From Melitaea cinxia (taxonomy: Eukaryota; Arthropoda; Insecta; Lepidoptera; Nymphalidae): a DNA stretch of 64,000 bases. Location of the stretch: assembly GCF_905220565.1 (NCBI RefSeq), contig NC_059421.1, forward strand, positions 6,343,501 to 6,407,500, read 5' to 3'. Shown here in pieces: positions 45,301 to 55,559 of the stretch. Each line of letters opens with the position of its first letter. Position 1 is the stretch's first letter. The position numbers were made by a program, and so were the translations under genes. Under the pieces are notes generated by a model, which saw only the letters and a program-made list of their open reading frames with translations, made no database searches and was not told the DNA's origin.

Positions 45301-46732
45301 TGTATTTTTCAACGCCAAATCATAATAAAATAAAAAATTAATAATTTATCTAAAAATTAAAAAAAAATTGGGGTGGACTAACCTTAACATTTAGGGGTAT
45401 GAAAAATAGATGTTGTTCGATTCTCAGACCTACCCGATATGCACACAAAATTTCATGAGAATCGGTCAAGCTGTTTCGGAGGAGTTTAACTACAAACACC
45501 GCGACACGAGAATTTTATATATTACATTAAAGATAGCCTGTCGTTAACTTATTTGTACGATAAGTTTTTATGCGCCAACAACAAAATAGGCTCTATTACT
45601 GTTTACGGAGAAGAAAACGGTTTGATTAGATTTCTTAATTTTGAACAAATCAAAATAAATTATGTCGCTATAAAAATATTTTAAAAGCAGCCTAATGATT
45701 ATTTTCCCCTTTATTTATTTCTCTTTTATTCATTTTTATCTCTTAAGTCCGTCCCCTCTCTCAATGTCACATATTAAAAGACTCAAGAACACTCCCCCCA
45801 CAATATGTCAAAGTAAGACAGCTAGTCGTGAATTTCGACGATAAGTAATGCTGGGGTTGTTATTTTACTGCGGTCTTATTTTGTTCACATGTTTAATACT
45901 ATTTGAAGGTCAGTAATATTGTAGTAATTTTTACAAACACAATGAAGGGTTTGAGCATAATCGGAATTCGGATTTTTTAGAATTCTGCCGTCAGTCTGAA
46001 CTAAATAATATCCTGTAAGTATCTATTCGGCTGCTGGACAAAAGGCTCTCTCCAGCTTAAACAGCCACTACTCCACTTGGCAGATAGTTTTCTTATGAAG
46101 TTGATTTTATTATTATAATATAAAATCAAACACATAAGTAACTGGAGAATACATAGTATTTTATGTCTTTAGAATAATACCAATTATCTTAATGTCTTAC
46201 AATACAGATGTAGTGGTGGCACAGCAACTGACTAGTTTACAAGCGATCGCGGGTTCGATCTACGCATATGGCAAATGTCTGTACAAGCTATGCAGATATT
46301 TTTGATAAATGATGTAGTGTGATCCTTATTTGATCAGTTTGTAATTGTGGTCTGTGTTACTAGATCAGTGTCAGAGACACAGAATTTCTCTGAGAACCAG
46401 TGAGTATGAAGGGTTATTTTTTTTATTCTATAGATTTGTTTCATCTATAAGGTTGTCTGGATAGAATGGCTATCATATAAGACCGCCTTTATGCATCTTT
46501 GTTTGACAGTTGATAATTTATTTCTGTTTTTTTTTCTACCTACAATAAGTAGTGTAATTATTGTTCATCAGTAAAAAAGTAATGTATTTTTATTATGCAT
46601 TAAAGTGCTATTTAAGAAGACAAATAGAGTGACTTACTTATTGAAAGCGTAAATATCTTCAATGTTGTTGAACAGTTCGTTGAGTTCGTCTTCAGAGAAT
46701 GTCGCATCCCGCTTCCAAACGTGTAAATAACC
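31748..46732 (-). CDS. PLEKHG-type Rho guanine-nucleotide exchange factor (5' end missing)
   Basis: Eight phase-compatible exons (listed separately) join into 5,526 bp, 1,841 residues, starting inside the DH domain. DH: LFNNIEDIYAFN, then PLASYLLKPVQRILKYHLLL, the universal Dbl motif, then DDMKRRHEHAVRVQEIQSLL. PH: TYGELCAEGTFRVFGAKAMR, AFLFDKMLLVTKNRE, NNMMLVESI, KREWTLLLKR and VILENYNAVIPSHARQLVME. The order and wording match vertebrate PLEKHG1/2/3 as I remember them (LTTYGEL, LFLFDKLLL, LKRLILEN). Such proteins activate Rho-family GTPases at membrane and cytoskeleton. The tail is long, charged and disordered. Upstream exons (N-terminus, DH CR1) were not found up to 64 kb. Confidence 0.85.
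36495..36576 (-). CDS. RhoGEF exon: end of PH domain
   Basis: 82 bp, acceptor TTTATTTTTAG, donor GATG|GTAAGT, phase 0 to 1. It encodes VILENYNAVIPSHARQLVME, directly continuing WTLLLKR of the previous exon as in PLEKHG proteins (KRLILEN). Confidence 0.88.
36961..38040 (-). repeat. 135-bp minisatellite carrying the PH-exon 5' splice site
   Basis: Eight 135-bp steps follow the genuine exon end at 38041. Each unit has, on the gene strand, 36 bp of intron head (starting GTGAGTGGACACTCATACAG) then 99 bp of exon tail (SFHVIPWDAPRAQL to WTLLLKR). GTGAGT donors sit after 38041, 37906, 37771, 37636, 37501, 37366, 37231 and 37096. The final copy (36961) continues with ATAAGC and has no donor. Copies differ by very few bases (for example near 37277, 37817, 36992). 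135 bp is 45 codons and has no stop, so the whole array reads in frame if unspliced. Confidence 0.9.
38041..38184 (-). CDS. RhoGEF exon: central PH domain
   Basis: 144 bp, 48 codons, phase 0 to 0, acceptor GACGACAG. It encodes CNNMMLVESIAGAPLSFHVI to KREWTLLLKR, the middle PH strands and start of the C-terminal helix. The donor CGG|GTGAGT is near-consensus, and the same junction is repeated downstream. Which copy is used cannot be told from DNA; the first gives a normal-length PH domain. Confidence 0.85.
38236..38345 (-). mobile_element. Helitron-end-like fragment
   Basis: ACTAGCTGACCCGGCGAACT is the inverse of a Helitron-type 3' terminus (hairpin then CAGCTAGT), with a different adjoining body from the 24993 family. 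Intronic. Confidence 0.5.
38454..38559 (-). CDS. RhoGEF exon: PH domain strands 2-4
   Basis: 106 bp, acceptor GTTTTCTAG, donor ATG|GTAAGT, phase 2 to 0. Encodes RVFGAKAMRHAFLFDKMLL and VTKNREDGILAYKSHIM. Confidence 0.88.
38987..39066 (-). CDS. RhoGEF exon: DH-PH junction
   Basis: 80 bp, acceptor CCATTACAG, donor TTTAG|GTATAA, phase 0 to 2. Encodes EIQSLLYGWNGPDLTTYGEL then CAEGTF. Confidence 0.88.
39277..39590 (-). mobile_element. tRNA-derived SINE, reverse orientation
   Basis: Plus strand starts TTCAGCCTGTAATATCCCAC and reaches an inverted B box (GGGGATTGAACCCG) and A box (CGTTGCGCAA). Intronic. Confidence 0.8.
40200..40316 (-). CDS. RhoGEF exon: last DH helices
   Basis: 117 bp, 39 codons, phase 0 to 0, acceptor TTTTTTTCAG, donor CAG|GTGAGG. 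Encodes CASCETEYALLKMTGIAHHI then DDMKRRHEHAVRVQ. Confidence 0.88.
40547..40814 (-). CDS. RhoGEF exon: DH core
   Basis: 268 bp, acceptor CTATTTTCCAG, donor CAG|GTAATT, phase 2 to 0. Contains FSVYTSYCTGYPRTMERLAA and the CR3 signature PLASYLLKPVQRILKYHLLL, the main GTPase-binding helix of Dbl GEFs. Confidence 0.9.
41319..42295. mobile_element. hAT-like element, 977 bp, 8-bp target duplication
   Basis: Starts TAGGGTTGCCAAC and ends GTTGGCAACCCTA, flanked by GCGTAAAC at 41311-41318 and 42296-42303. The subterminal regions repeat AATAAAGTATTT-like strings. It contains a 131-residue open frame on the minus strand and lies in a RhoGEF intron. Confidence 0.8.
41628..42023 (-). CDS. Open frame inside the hAT-like element
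   Basis: 131 codons from an ATG (MSQMSLLTINDIVEKLTVGF), rich in Lys/Ile/Leu. Its position between hAT-type ends suggests a fragment of element-encoded protein, but I cannot place it in a transposase family and it is far shorter than a full hAT transposase. Confidence 0.35.
   Translation of the reverse strand: MSQMSLLTINDIVEKLTVGFVYMQLRNQWLEKLFDLSEDNWLSILPNVSLKNAVKFENFEMIIIKTKLQDGLNVKMQDIYSECIRQKKITNDDKKISVKSTVEKWQYILKNAPDSLPNIKKNSYLLSVPTT
42304..43366. other. Intronic DNA, no feature recognised
   Basis: AT-rich RhoGEF intron sequence; nothing supportable as exon or element. Confidence 0.4.
43367..43825 (-). mobile_element. AACCGACTTC TIR element
   Basis: Begins TAACCGACTTCCAAAAAAGG and ends CGATGTAATTGAAGTCGGTT; opposite orientation to the copy at 14834-15450. 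Confidence 0.65.
43826..46637. other. RhoGEF intron: repeats, no exon found
   Basis: Holds a poly-C tract (44149-44169), LINE-tail-like DNA (44170-44260), a Helitron copy (45213-45530), a tRNA-like SINE head (46195-46290: TGGTGGCACAGC and GGGTTCGATCTACG) and a LINE 3' end (46445-46630). No splice-bounded coding stretch seen. Confidence 0.45.
45213..45530 (-). mobile_element. Helitron-like element
   Basis: Inverse of the 24993-25801 family: ACTAGCTGACTCGGCAAACG at the low end, ACACGAGAATTTTATATATT at the high end. Confidence 0.7.
46638..46732 (-). CDS. RhoGEF exon: N-terminal part of DH (most 5' exon found)
   Basis: 95 bp, acceptor CATTCCAG, donor AATAA|GTAAGT, phase 0 to 2. Encodes GYLHVWKRDATFSEDELNEL then FNNIEDIYAFN, the loop and helix after CR1 of a DH domain. 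The preceding exon with CR1 should lie at higher coordinates. Confidence 0.85.
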
Positions 46733-46824
46733 CTGGAATGAAACAAAACAAATTTATAATATATTATTTTAAAGTCGAGCCTTTGATTTTAAATTAGTAA
46801 TAATAATAATTTAAGTAATGTATT

Positions 46825-47160
46825 TTTTATCTGCTGTGTGGTAACGGCAGTAAAGAATATACCACCCTCTTTATTCCCGTGAGTTTCGTAAGAGGCGACT
46901 AAGGGATAACACAGTTTCACTACCACCTTGGTACTTAAAAAGCCGAACGATGGCAGGATACCCACCCAACTGCTGGCATTCAAATACACAAGCCGAAGAC
47001 GGGCAGCAGCATCTTAGGTGCGACAAAGCTAGCCCTGCGGCCACCAACCCGCCTGCCCAGCGCATTGACTATGAGCAAAACAAATGAGTTCGCGCCGTTT
47101 TTGGCGTGAACTTGTGGAGGCCTATGTCCAGCTGTGGACTGCGATAAGCTGAAGTGATGA
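46825..47160 (+). mobile_element. Non-autonomous RTE-like repeat
   Basis: From CCCGTGAGTTTCGTAAGAGG to TGTGGACTGCGATAAGCTGA; opposite in orientation to the RhoGEF gene. Confidence 0.75.
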
Positions 47161-47689
47161 TTGTATTAACGATTTCTAAAAGATTAACTTTTCATTTCCT
47201 TGCTGGTAATTTAGCGAAATCTACTCTTTCAAACGGCGGTAACTGCAAATTAAATATAAGATGCGTGGACCATGGTAGGCCATTGTAACGAATAAACAGT
47301 TTTTAATTAGTTTATTTACCGGATAAATGTAAGAAACAAATTATTAATTAACACTTTGTTTTATAGTGTAACATGTAAATTGCTTTTATTTTATTTAAGG
47401 TGTCATCACTATTTATTAAACTTAACTTTTAATAAGCTCTTCCAAGCGGCCTTGCAAGGAACAGGTCTCCATACAAGGACAATATTTTAATTCAGTCGTT
47501 CCACTTAAAACTAGAGTTGTAATAATTAAAATATCCGCTTTTACTGAAACTACACAAAAAGTTACGTATAGTATTTTTTTTCTTTTTGATTATTAAATTA
47601 TCTGTAAGATAAATAAATGGTTTAAAGCTCTTTTTTCTTGTTTAATCGTGACTAAAAATCTTTAGACTGGAGGCAAGACTAGTTTTGTT

Positions 47690-47890
47690 AAACGACTTCC
47701 AAAACACAAATGAGGAAGTACTTAATTAGATTGTATATTTTTTATGTTTGTTACCTCAGAACTTTTGACAGGGTAGCGATTTCGATGATTTTTTTTATTC
47801 GAAAGGAGGTGGCAAAACACATGAGTTCACGTTATTTTTGGCGTAAACTTGTGTCCAGCAGTGGACTGTATAGGCTGTAATGATGATGAA
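47690..47890 (+). mobile_element. Two short repeat fragments
   Basis: 47690-47800 is a worn AACCGACTTC-type end (ACGACTTCCAAAACACAAAT); 47805-47890 is the 3' tail of the RTE-like repeat (GTCCAGCAGTGGACTGTATA, then GATGATGA). Confidence 0.55.
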
Positions 47891-48086
47891 ATAAAATATA
47901 AAAATAAAATATTCTTTAGCCTTCACATTAAATCTTGTTTAAATGTAACTGAGAAATATGTTCATTATTATGTTATTTTTGTTTAAACAAAGACAAAATA
48001 TTTCAACACCTTGAATCTATACGACTTTTGATTGTAAGAACTCGTGTAGTGATTATATTAGTTACAAAAGTTTTACGAACATACAA

Positions 48087-48115
48087 GTCGTATAAAAGTC
48101 CACACGCGACGGAAC
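48087..48115 (+). promoter_or_regulatory. Possible TATA/initiator core promoter
   Basis: TATAAAAG followed about 25 bp later by GGAACAGTGC, resembling an arthropod TATA plus Inr (CAGT). No coding sequence was recognised downstream, so this is weak. Confidence 0.2.
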
Positions 48116-48207
48116 AGTGCATCTGAACCGAAGACGTATAAAAATAACTTTAGTTAATCTCGTGTATAGTGAAAGTTATTTCGCTTCATCTATATATATA
48201 AAAAGCC

Positions 48208-48525
48208 ATGGATTGTACATGTTGCGCTGGCGGTTGCGGGTTCGATCCTGCACATGACGAACATTTGTATTGGCCATACAGGTGTTTGCTGTGTCTGGGT
48301 GTTTATGCAGTCCTTGTGGGTCTCCCCATCGTGCCTCTGAGAGCACGCTAAGCCGTCGGTCCCGGTTGTTATCATGTACACCTGATAGCGATCGTTACTC
48401 ATAGTAGAGAATATATCCGCCAACCCGCATTGGAGCAGCGAGGTGGATTAAGCTCTGATCTCTTCTACATGGGGAAAGAGGCCTATGCCCAGTAGTGGGA
48501 TATTACAGGCTGAAGCATGTCATTT
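48208..48525 (+). mobile_element. tRNA-derived SINE, 5'-truncated
   Basis: Starts in the head (GGATTGTACATGTTGCGCTG), keeps the B box with a one-base loss (GGGTTCGATCCTGC), ends TATTACAGGCTGAAGC. Confidence 0.8.
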
Positions 48526-49267
48526 ATAGGATCGTAAACTTTGCATTTGATCATGTCATGATCTTCAGCAAAGTGTTGTGCATGAGCCCACAAAGGTTTC
48601 TGAGTTGGTACGACCAAAAAAAGCGTAGCAACGCGCGCAGGGTACAGCTCGTCTCTTATAATCATCTAAACTCAAATCTTATAGTCATAAAAAACCTTAT
48701 ATACTCTAATCTTATAATCATAAAAAATCTTATAGTCATCTAAACTATTGTTGTTGTCTCTTGTGTGTGATCAAATAAATGTTTTTTCTTTCTTTTCTTA
48801 TAAAAGGACTAATCACAACGATTGTCAATTTGAAACTACATGACACCGATATATATGTACATCTTAGGGCCTGTTTCTCCAATTGTGGATAACTCTATTT
48901 AACGGATGAAGATATATAACAGATAAAAAATTTTGATGTATTCTTTTTCACCATCAAATTTCACTGTATTTATTAGCTATTTGTATTCGCAAATATGAAT
49001 TATTAACCTTTAGATTTGAGACAAAATCTTATGGTATAAATCAATATTTATCTAATATAATTTATTATATGTAACAAATTAATTAGCGTTTTGAGCCAAA
49101 AATTCTAAACACTAAACAGGTATGTCTAAAAGCTATTATCTGCTTCCGGCGAGTACCGAGTTCGACAACCGCGCGGGTATATATTTGCGTACGTTAAAAC
49201 AAATATTTGAAACAACGGCTGTACATTATGTACATCTCTAGATACTAGTGGTCGCCCAGTGGTCGCC

Positions 49268-49680
49268 TAACCGACTTCAATTATATTGACAAGTAATACA
49301 ACGTAGGTAGACAAAAAAATTGTCGAGTAAATAGCATTATCAAAGATTACTCCAAAAGTTGTAATCAGATCTCGATGAAATTTAAATGTGATCACATAAT
49401 AAACATCGGCTTTCTACTAAATTAAAAATCATCAAAATCAGTACACCCACTAAAAAGCTATGCGGCTTTTCAAGAGTTTCCCTCGATTTCTCTGTGATCC
49501 CATCATCAGATCCTGGTTTCCTTATCATGGTACCAAACTATATCTCCTTTCCAACGAAACATAAATTATCAAAATCGGTTCATAAACGAAGGAGTTATCC
49601 CCGAACATACATTAAAATATATATATATATATACATACGGTCGAATTGAGTAACCTCCTCCTTTTTTTGAAGTCGGTAAA
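49268..49680 (+). mobile_element. AACCGACTTC TIR element
   Basis: AACCGACTTCAATTATATTG at the left, CCTCCTCCTTTTTTTGAAGT then CGGT at the right. Confidence 0.65.
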
Positions 49681-49984
49681 AAAATATTAGCATTCTGCAC
49701 TTCTCTATATAAACTAGTGTTGTAGTTTGCGAGGGTGAAACATATTTTCACAATTGTTATCCTGGATATTTGATTTTGCAAGGAGATTATACAATATTAT
49801 ACTATATTTTATTTAATTGATATATATATGTTTTTGAGTATGTATATGTATGTCTATATCTGAATGTATGTATATGTATGTAAATGTATTTGGTGTGTGT
49901 GTATGTAATGTATGTGAGTATTATATGTTCATGTGTATGTTACATAACATTTTTGCGCCCATCCCACACTTCTTATTTAGTCCT

Positions 49985-50130
49985 CTGCCCAAAGGTTGCC
50001 TGGAAGAGATCGCTGTTTTAGCGATAAGGCCGCCTGTTGCAACTGATGCAAATTCTATTTTTATATATCATTTGTTATGCTGTTAAAACCTTGTATTAGT
50101 GTGCGAAAGTGTAAATAAATAAATATAAAA
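49985..50130 (+). mobile_element. LINE 3' end
   Basis: AAGGTTGCCTGGAAGAGATC, GCGATAAGGCCGCCTGTTGC, then GTGTAAATAAATAAATATAA. Preceded by a TATG-type microsatellite (49820-49910). Confidence 0.65.
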
Positions 50131-50230
50131 AAAAAACAATTAAAACTGTGTATGTATAGTCAATACTTTGTGTTGATTTTTATGGAAGTGTGAATAGATG
50201 TTATTTTAAACATTTTTGAATATCATATCA

Positions 50231-50270
50231 AAAATTGACCGCTCCAGCGGGATTCGAACCCGCGTCTTCG
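50231..50270 (-). repeat. tRNA-like 3' half
   Basis: On the minus strand GCGGGTTCGAATCCCGC forms a perfect T-arm, followed by TGGAGCGGTC. No matching 5' half or D-arm is adjacent, so it is a repeat-derived fragment. Confidence 0.5.
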
Positions 50271-50554
50271 ACATACCGTTATTTTTTTATAAAACTAGAC
50301 TTAAGATTTCTCACGATTGTGTTTATTAACAAATACCTACTCATATCAGTTAATTACTTCGCTAAAAGTCGTAACGCTATTTTATATGTGCTACAAAATT
50401 GGTTAACAAGCTAACCGTTAGATCATATTATAAGCGTAATAAATTAATAATTAATATTAGTACCTAACTGTGCAGTTAATGAACTTCGTAATTGATTCAA
50501 TAAACATTAGCTTACCGCTTCCGTGACTACGGCGCTTGCAATAAAACCAAAATT

Positions 50555-50870
50555 TTTATTTTATTTATACAACTAGGTCGACAAACAAGCGTACAGCTCA
50601 CCTGGTGGCAAGCGATTAACGTGGGTTTTAGACGCCTACAACATCAGAAGCATGCAAGCGCGTTGCGACCACCCCTAATCCCCCCCAGGAGCTCTGGTCA
50701 CCTTATTACGAAATGAACACGATATTGCTTAAAGCAGTATTATTTAACCGTGATCTTCTGTAAGGTCGAGGTACTTTCCCAGTTTGCTTGCTCGAGATTT
50801 TGACCAGGGTATATCTTGCACTGCCTCAGTATCAAAAACTCATAATGACCACCAACAAACCTGACAAATA
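50555..50870 (-). mobile_element. Dispersed repeat (GGTCGACAAACAAGCGTAC family)
   Basis: Contains ACAAACAAGCGTACAGCTCA, GCAAGCGCGTTGCGACCACC and GAGGTACTTTCCCAGT. Related copies at 52980-53215 and at 57630-59115 (the last interrupted). Strand is arbitrary. Confidence 0.6.
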
Positions 50871-51675
50871 ACCCGTTTTACACATAAATCGTAGTGTTAG
50901 TGACCACGAAAGTATAAATACATATATATTTAGTGATACAATCATTTTCAGTTATTTTGAATTCAATGTTCTAATATTATTATGCTTAGTTAATAATTGA
51001 ATAGTTGCATATTGTTTGTTGAAATAATACAATACTTTTTAAATGGTTTATTTTAATGATTTTTAAAAAGATTACACTAACAACCCGTATAGGTCAGTCT
51101 GTACTTTTTTTAATGTATTTAAACCTTAAACCCTTTTGCATAAATAAATTTTTGTAATTGATACAATTTGTTAGAAATGTTTATTTGAAACAAAGCTTAC
51201 TACTATTATTATTACATTACAATAGTATATTAGAGATATTCGATCACATATTAATTCATTCTATTTTCGTAATAATTCATAAATTTTGTTATACTACGTT
51301 ATATTTCAAGAACATGTATGATTTATAAAAAATATATATACACAAAGAAAGGACATATTTTTAAAAATGTTTTACTGTTATAAAAGTGTAATTACGTTAG
51401 ACAATATTTTACTAAACTTTAATTCAATTTATACAGTGCATATTGTAATAAACAAGACATCTTCTAAACAAGGTTGTTTAAAACGTAACAATGCCATCAA
51501 AACTGGACGGACGAGATTATCAAATTATACGTATGCTTCGTTTAACCAGCATTATCTTAAGCGAGCTACTGGCGTGTACAGCGTTGTACGGTTACTTTAT
51601 TTTTATTACCTATGTTACAAAAACCTTGTAATTATTTTTGTTTTTCGAATTAGGTATATTTATAGAGATAGCATA

Positions 51676-51915
51676 CATTTGCCGTGGTCTGGATGTTTGT
51701 GCAGTCCTTGTAGGTCTCCCCGCCGCGCCTCGGAGAGCACGTTAAGCCGTCGGTCCCGGTTGTTATCATGTACACCTGATAGCGATTCTTACTCATAGTA
51801 GGGAATATATCCGCCAACCCACATTGAAGCAGCGTGGTGGATTATGCTCGATCCTTCTCCTACATAGGGAAAGAGACCTATGCCCAGCTGTGGGATATTA
51901 CAGGGTGAATCGATA
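51676..51915 (+). mobile_element. tRNA-derived SINE, 5'-truncated
   Basis: Starts at TTTGCCGTGGTCTGGATGTT and runs to GGGATATTACAGGGTGAATC. Confidence 0.75.
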
Positions 51916-51954
51916 GAGATACTAGAACGAATGAATTTTTTGTAAATAAATATA

Positions 51955-52035
51955 TATATTATACCGAGTCCCCAGGCGGAAATGAACCCACAACCACTGA
52001 AGCGGAGAGCAAGGTCAAACCGCGCCAACAGGCTA
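51955..52035 (-). mobile_element. tRNA-derived SINE head of a second type
   Basis: On the minus strand TTGGCGCGGTTTGACC (A-box-like) and GTGGGTTCATTTCCGC (B-box-like) at tRNA-like spacing. No intact tRNA fold. Confidence 0.5.
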
Positions 52036-52979
52036 GTATATATAAATATCGGAAATTATTTTTAAACTTTTGTTCCATTGTTTGTTTAAATTGGTATCTG
52101 TTCTACAACAATGTTTCCCACAGTTGAATCACCGAGTTCTTACTGAGTCAGTCTTATAAATTATAAAGTGACCGCAGGTGACAATATCAATTTGTACCTA
52201 ACTTATGACGCTGTTGGTAAACTATGTAAGCTTAAAATGTACTGTTAATAAAAAAAATATTTATATACACAAAACTATTTTTATTAATAACATAAATATT
52301 AGGAAAATAACTATTTGCTCTACTGATCATAAATAGCACTGACTGTTGCACTAGCGGTCGGGGTTTTGAATCTAACTATATCGAAATTGCAGATGTCTAG
52401 ATCTTAGTGTTTTTATCCTGCAAGTTTTCTGAATTATTTACACAAGAGTACAGAAAACTGATGGTCATTACGTGTAAGGCGTTTATTTGATATTAAAATG
52501 TTATATTAATTTTATTACTTATTTTAATAAAAATAATTAAATTAATTAAATTCATTAATTATACTCCTATAGATGAATAAATTGCAAAATACATTTAAGA
52601 TACCAGTAAAGTTATATATAAATGCTCAGTTAGAAATAAATTACTTTACTTTGTCGTTTATTTTAATTGTTATAACTAATAATGCTTCTTACAATTTCAA
52701 TTAAGTACTTTGTTATTGCCACAAGCCTTTTACTTGAATCCATAATTAACCTTTTACTACAGCAACATAATTCAATAATTTATATGATATTATTAGTTCG
52801 ACAAGTGACATTATAATAAAATCACAATAAATTGTCATTCAAGTCACGAGCGGCGAGTAAACGCGGCTCAGCGAGTTAACAATTACAGCGGTGACTCCGG
52901 TCTACTGTCATTGTCATTGTCACTATGACTAGAGTGACCGTCCACTGGTGGAATTTCACTTTTTTGTTACAAACTTGGT

Positions 52980-53215
52980 CAATGGTTGGCAAACAAGCGT
53001 ACGGATCATCTGATACTAAGCGATCACCGTAGCCTATAGACACCTGCGACACCAAAAGCATCACAAGCGCGTTGCCGACCGTACCCCCAGCTCCCCCCAG
53101 AAGCTCTGGTCACCTTACTCTTGTAGGGTACTCTTGAGGTACTTCCCCAGTCGGGTTGTTCCAGATTTTAGGGTAGGATATTTCCTACTGTGCCTTACCT
53201 CAGACATAGATATAA
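52980..53215 (-). mobile_element. Dispersed repeat (AACAAGCGTACG family)
   Basis: GGCAAACAAGCGTACGGATC, AAGCGCGTTGCCGACCGTAC and GGTACTTCCCCAGTCGGGTT; same family as 50555-50870. Confidence 0.6.
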
Positions 53216-54026
53216 ACGACATCCCAGAACTCTTAAATATGATGATATAAATATTTCAGATATGTTGATTTTATAATATTGATTATTGACATAAGGTATA
53301 ACAGGAAATTTCTGTCTATAATTTTGAGCAGCCCGGCTGGAAGACCTTATCATTAAAGAATATTGCAAACAAATAATACTCCGCTCAATTTAAAAACATA
53401 ATTTTAATAAACAATATATCTTACAATATCTTTAAATCGCACAGCTCCGTAATGGAGATCAACACTTACACAACCACGGACAAAGTAAGGGAGTAGCTGT
53501 ATGTAAATATTTACTAGTGACTCGACCGCGGCCTCGACTGCTATTAACATTACTGGTTTCTCATCAAGCTACTATAAAAATAAAAAAAATTAATATATAA
53601 ATAGATAATAGCTAATTTGATTTGGCTAACTTCATACCGTATTCTTTTTTGTGAAGATATCATGTATTTTAGCTATTCTACATTAACTAAGAAAATTTTG
53701 AAAAAAAAAAATTACAACTGTCATTTGTTTCTTTTTTCAATCTGATATTATGTCTGGTCTTGTTTTATTACCATTTTGAGTCGATATTTATTTGTTTTTT
53801 TTTCCTAAAGCTGACATTATAATTATTGTGGCTATTTTAAAAAGATGCGCACTATAACTTGTTACTTTTAATGATCGAACCTGTATACATATTGTACTGA
53901 ATGTTGTATCTATTGGTGGTCCTTAAATAAATAAATTAAATCAGCTTTATTTATTATAATTTTTTTACCCAGTGAACTTCATACCGCCATATTCTTTTTC
54001 GTGAATATCTATTTTTTAACAGACTT
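53216..54026. other. AT-rich DNA, no feature recognised
   Basis: No ORF or repeat end that I can support; possible LINE-tail DNA near 53880-53945. Confidence 0.35.
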
Positions 54027-54325
54027 AAAAAAGGAGGAGTTTACTCAATTCGACCGTATATTTATTTATAGTTTTTGTTCGGGGATAACTTCGTCGTTTA
54101 TGAACCGATTTTGATAATTCTTTTTTGTTGGAAAGAAGATATCCCAAGAGTGGTACCATGATAGGAAACTAGGATCTGATGATGGAATCCCAGAGAAATC
54201 GAGGGAAAACCTCGAAAATCACAGTGACAACTAGTGCGTTTGTAAATATATTTTTTTCGTCTACTTACGTTGTATTACTTTGTCGATGTAGTTGAAGTCG
54301 GTTTTTTTTCGTTTGCTAGCAAACG
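54027..54325 (-). mobile_element. AACCGACTTC TIR element, short copy
   Basis: Left end AAAAAAGGAGGAGTTTACTC, right end GATGTAGTTGAAGTCGGTTT then TTTGCTAGCAAACGCAA. Confidence 0.6.
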
Positions 54326-54527
54326 CAATTATTTTAATTTTCTTATATTATTATACAATTTATTGCAATCGTTGGAGAAGTTACGCACGTACAACATTTC
54401 AGTGATTCGTTTTTTAGTTACGAGATTACCAGTAAAACTTTTTAAGACTTCTTTTAAAGTTTTTGGTTGCACAATAATGTACGTTATTTGTATTATATTA
54501 AAAGGCTTCAAACATTCCTACATCTAT

Positions 54528-54705
54528 ATTAATATTATAAAGCTGAAGATTTTTTGTTTGTTTGGACGGGCTAATCTCAGAAGCTACTGGTCTCAATTAA
54601 AAAAATATTTTCGTGTAGTATAGTCTATTTACCTAGAAAGGCTATATATTTTAGCGACTTTTTTCTCAAATTAACGCGGGCGAAACCGCGGGGAACAGCG
54701 GTACA
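54528..54705 (+). mobile_element. Helitron-like dispersed repeat
   Basis: Contains AAGCTGAAGATTTTTTGTTT, GGGCTAATCTCAGAAGCTAC and AACGCGGGCGAAACCGCGGG (a hairpin-capable end). A related end is at 55490-55555 (ACGCGGGCAAAACCGCGCGG then CGCAGCTA). Confidence 0.5.
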
Positions 54706-55559
54706 TTTATATGATAAAATACTCCAATTACATGACAATGGAGGCAGTAACTAACTGGACTAGATACACAAACGATCTATAGATCCATCTTAATACATTG
54801 CTCAACCGTGATCGATAGATGCGCGGGCGCATCGGGCATTACAGAGTAACAGTAACACACCTACGTACGAAGGCTTTATTACGTTCGGAAAGTCAAGAAT
54901 AGTTTATGTTTACTTTTTTTTTTAGAAACATTACGTTTTATAGATGAGTTTTTTATGTCAATGTGTAACAGATTAAAAAAGTGTTTTATCTTCTTATTAA
55001 AACAAAAATTGTCAAGTGGACAGATAAAAAATTAAATGTAAAAAATATTTAACAATACACACATTTGGATATTTAGCCAGAAGCCACAAGAATATTCTTG
55101 TATATTTCTTGCTTGGAATAAAATTAACATGTTTGTGTTATTATATATTTTATGTTATTATTTGTTTTTTTTTCGTATTACATATTCTTTGAATATTTCA
55201 ATTATTTACCTTTAAAAGTTCTTAGGATACAGTTCCCTATTAACGGCAAAGACGAAGTTTTGGAAACTTTAGGCACTTTTTTAAATATTAATTTAAGACA
55301 ATAATAGCGACTAAAATATTGAAACTCCCGACATTTCGACGTCGTTGCACTGTACCTATCCCAAAAATATTATAAACGCAAAAGTTGTAAAACATGTATT
55401 TATTTACTCTCTTTCGCAAAAACCAATGAACTTATTGCTAGGAAACTTAGGAAACATATAAAGCTGGAAATCTAGACTAACATATAGGCTATTTAAAATA
55501 CCGATTCCCACGGGATCAGGAATTACGCGGGCAAAACCGCGCGGCGCAGCTAATAAATA

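Noticed and set aside
50231..50270. tRNA gene on the minus strand
   Set aside because: Only the T-arm and 3' acceptor half are present.
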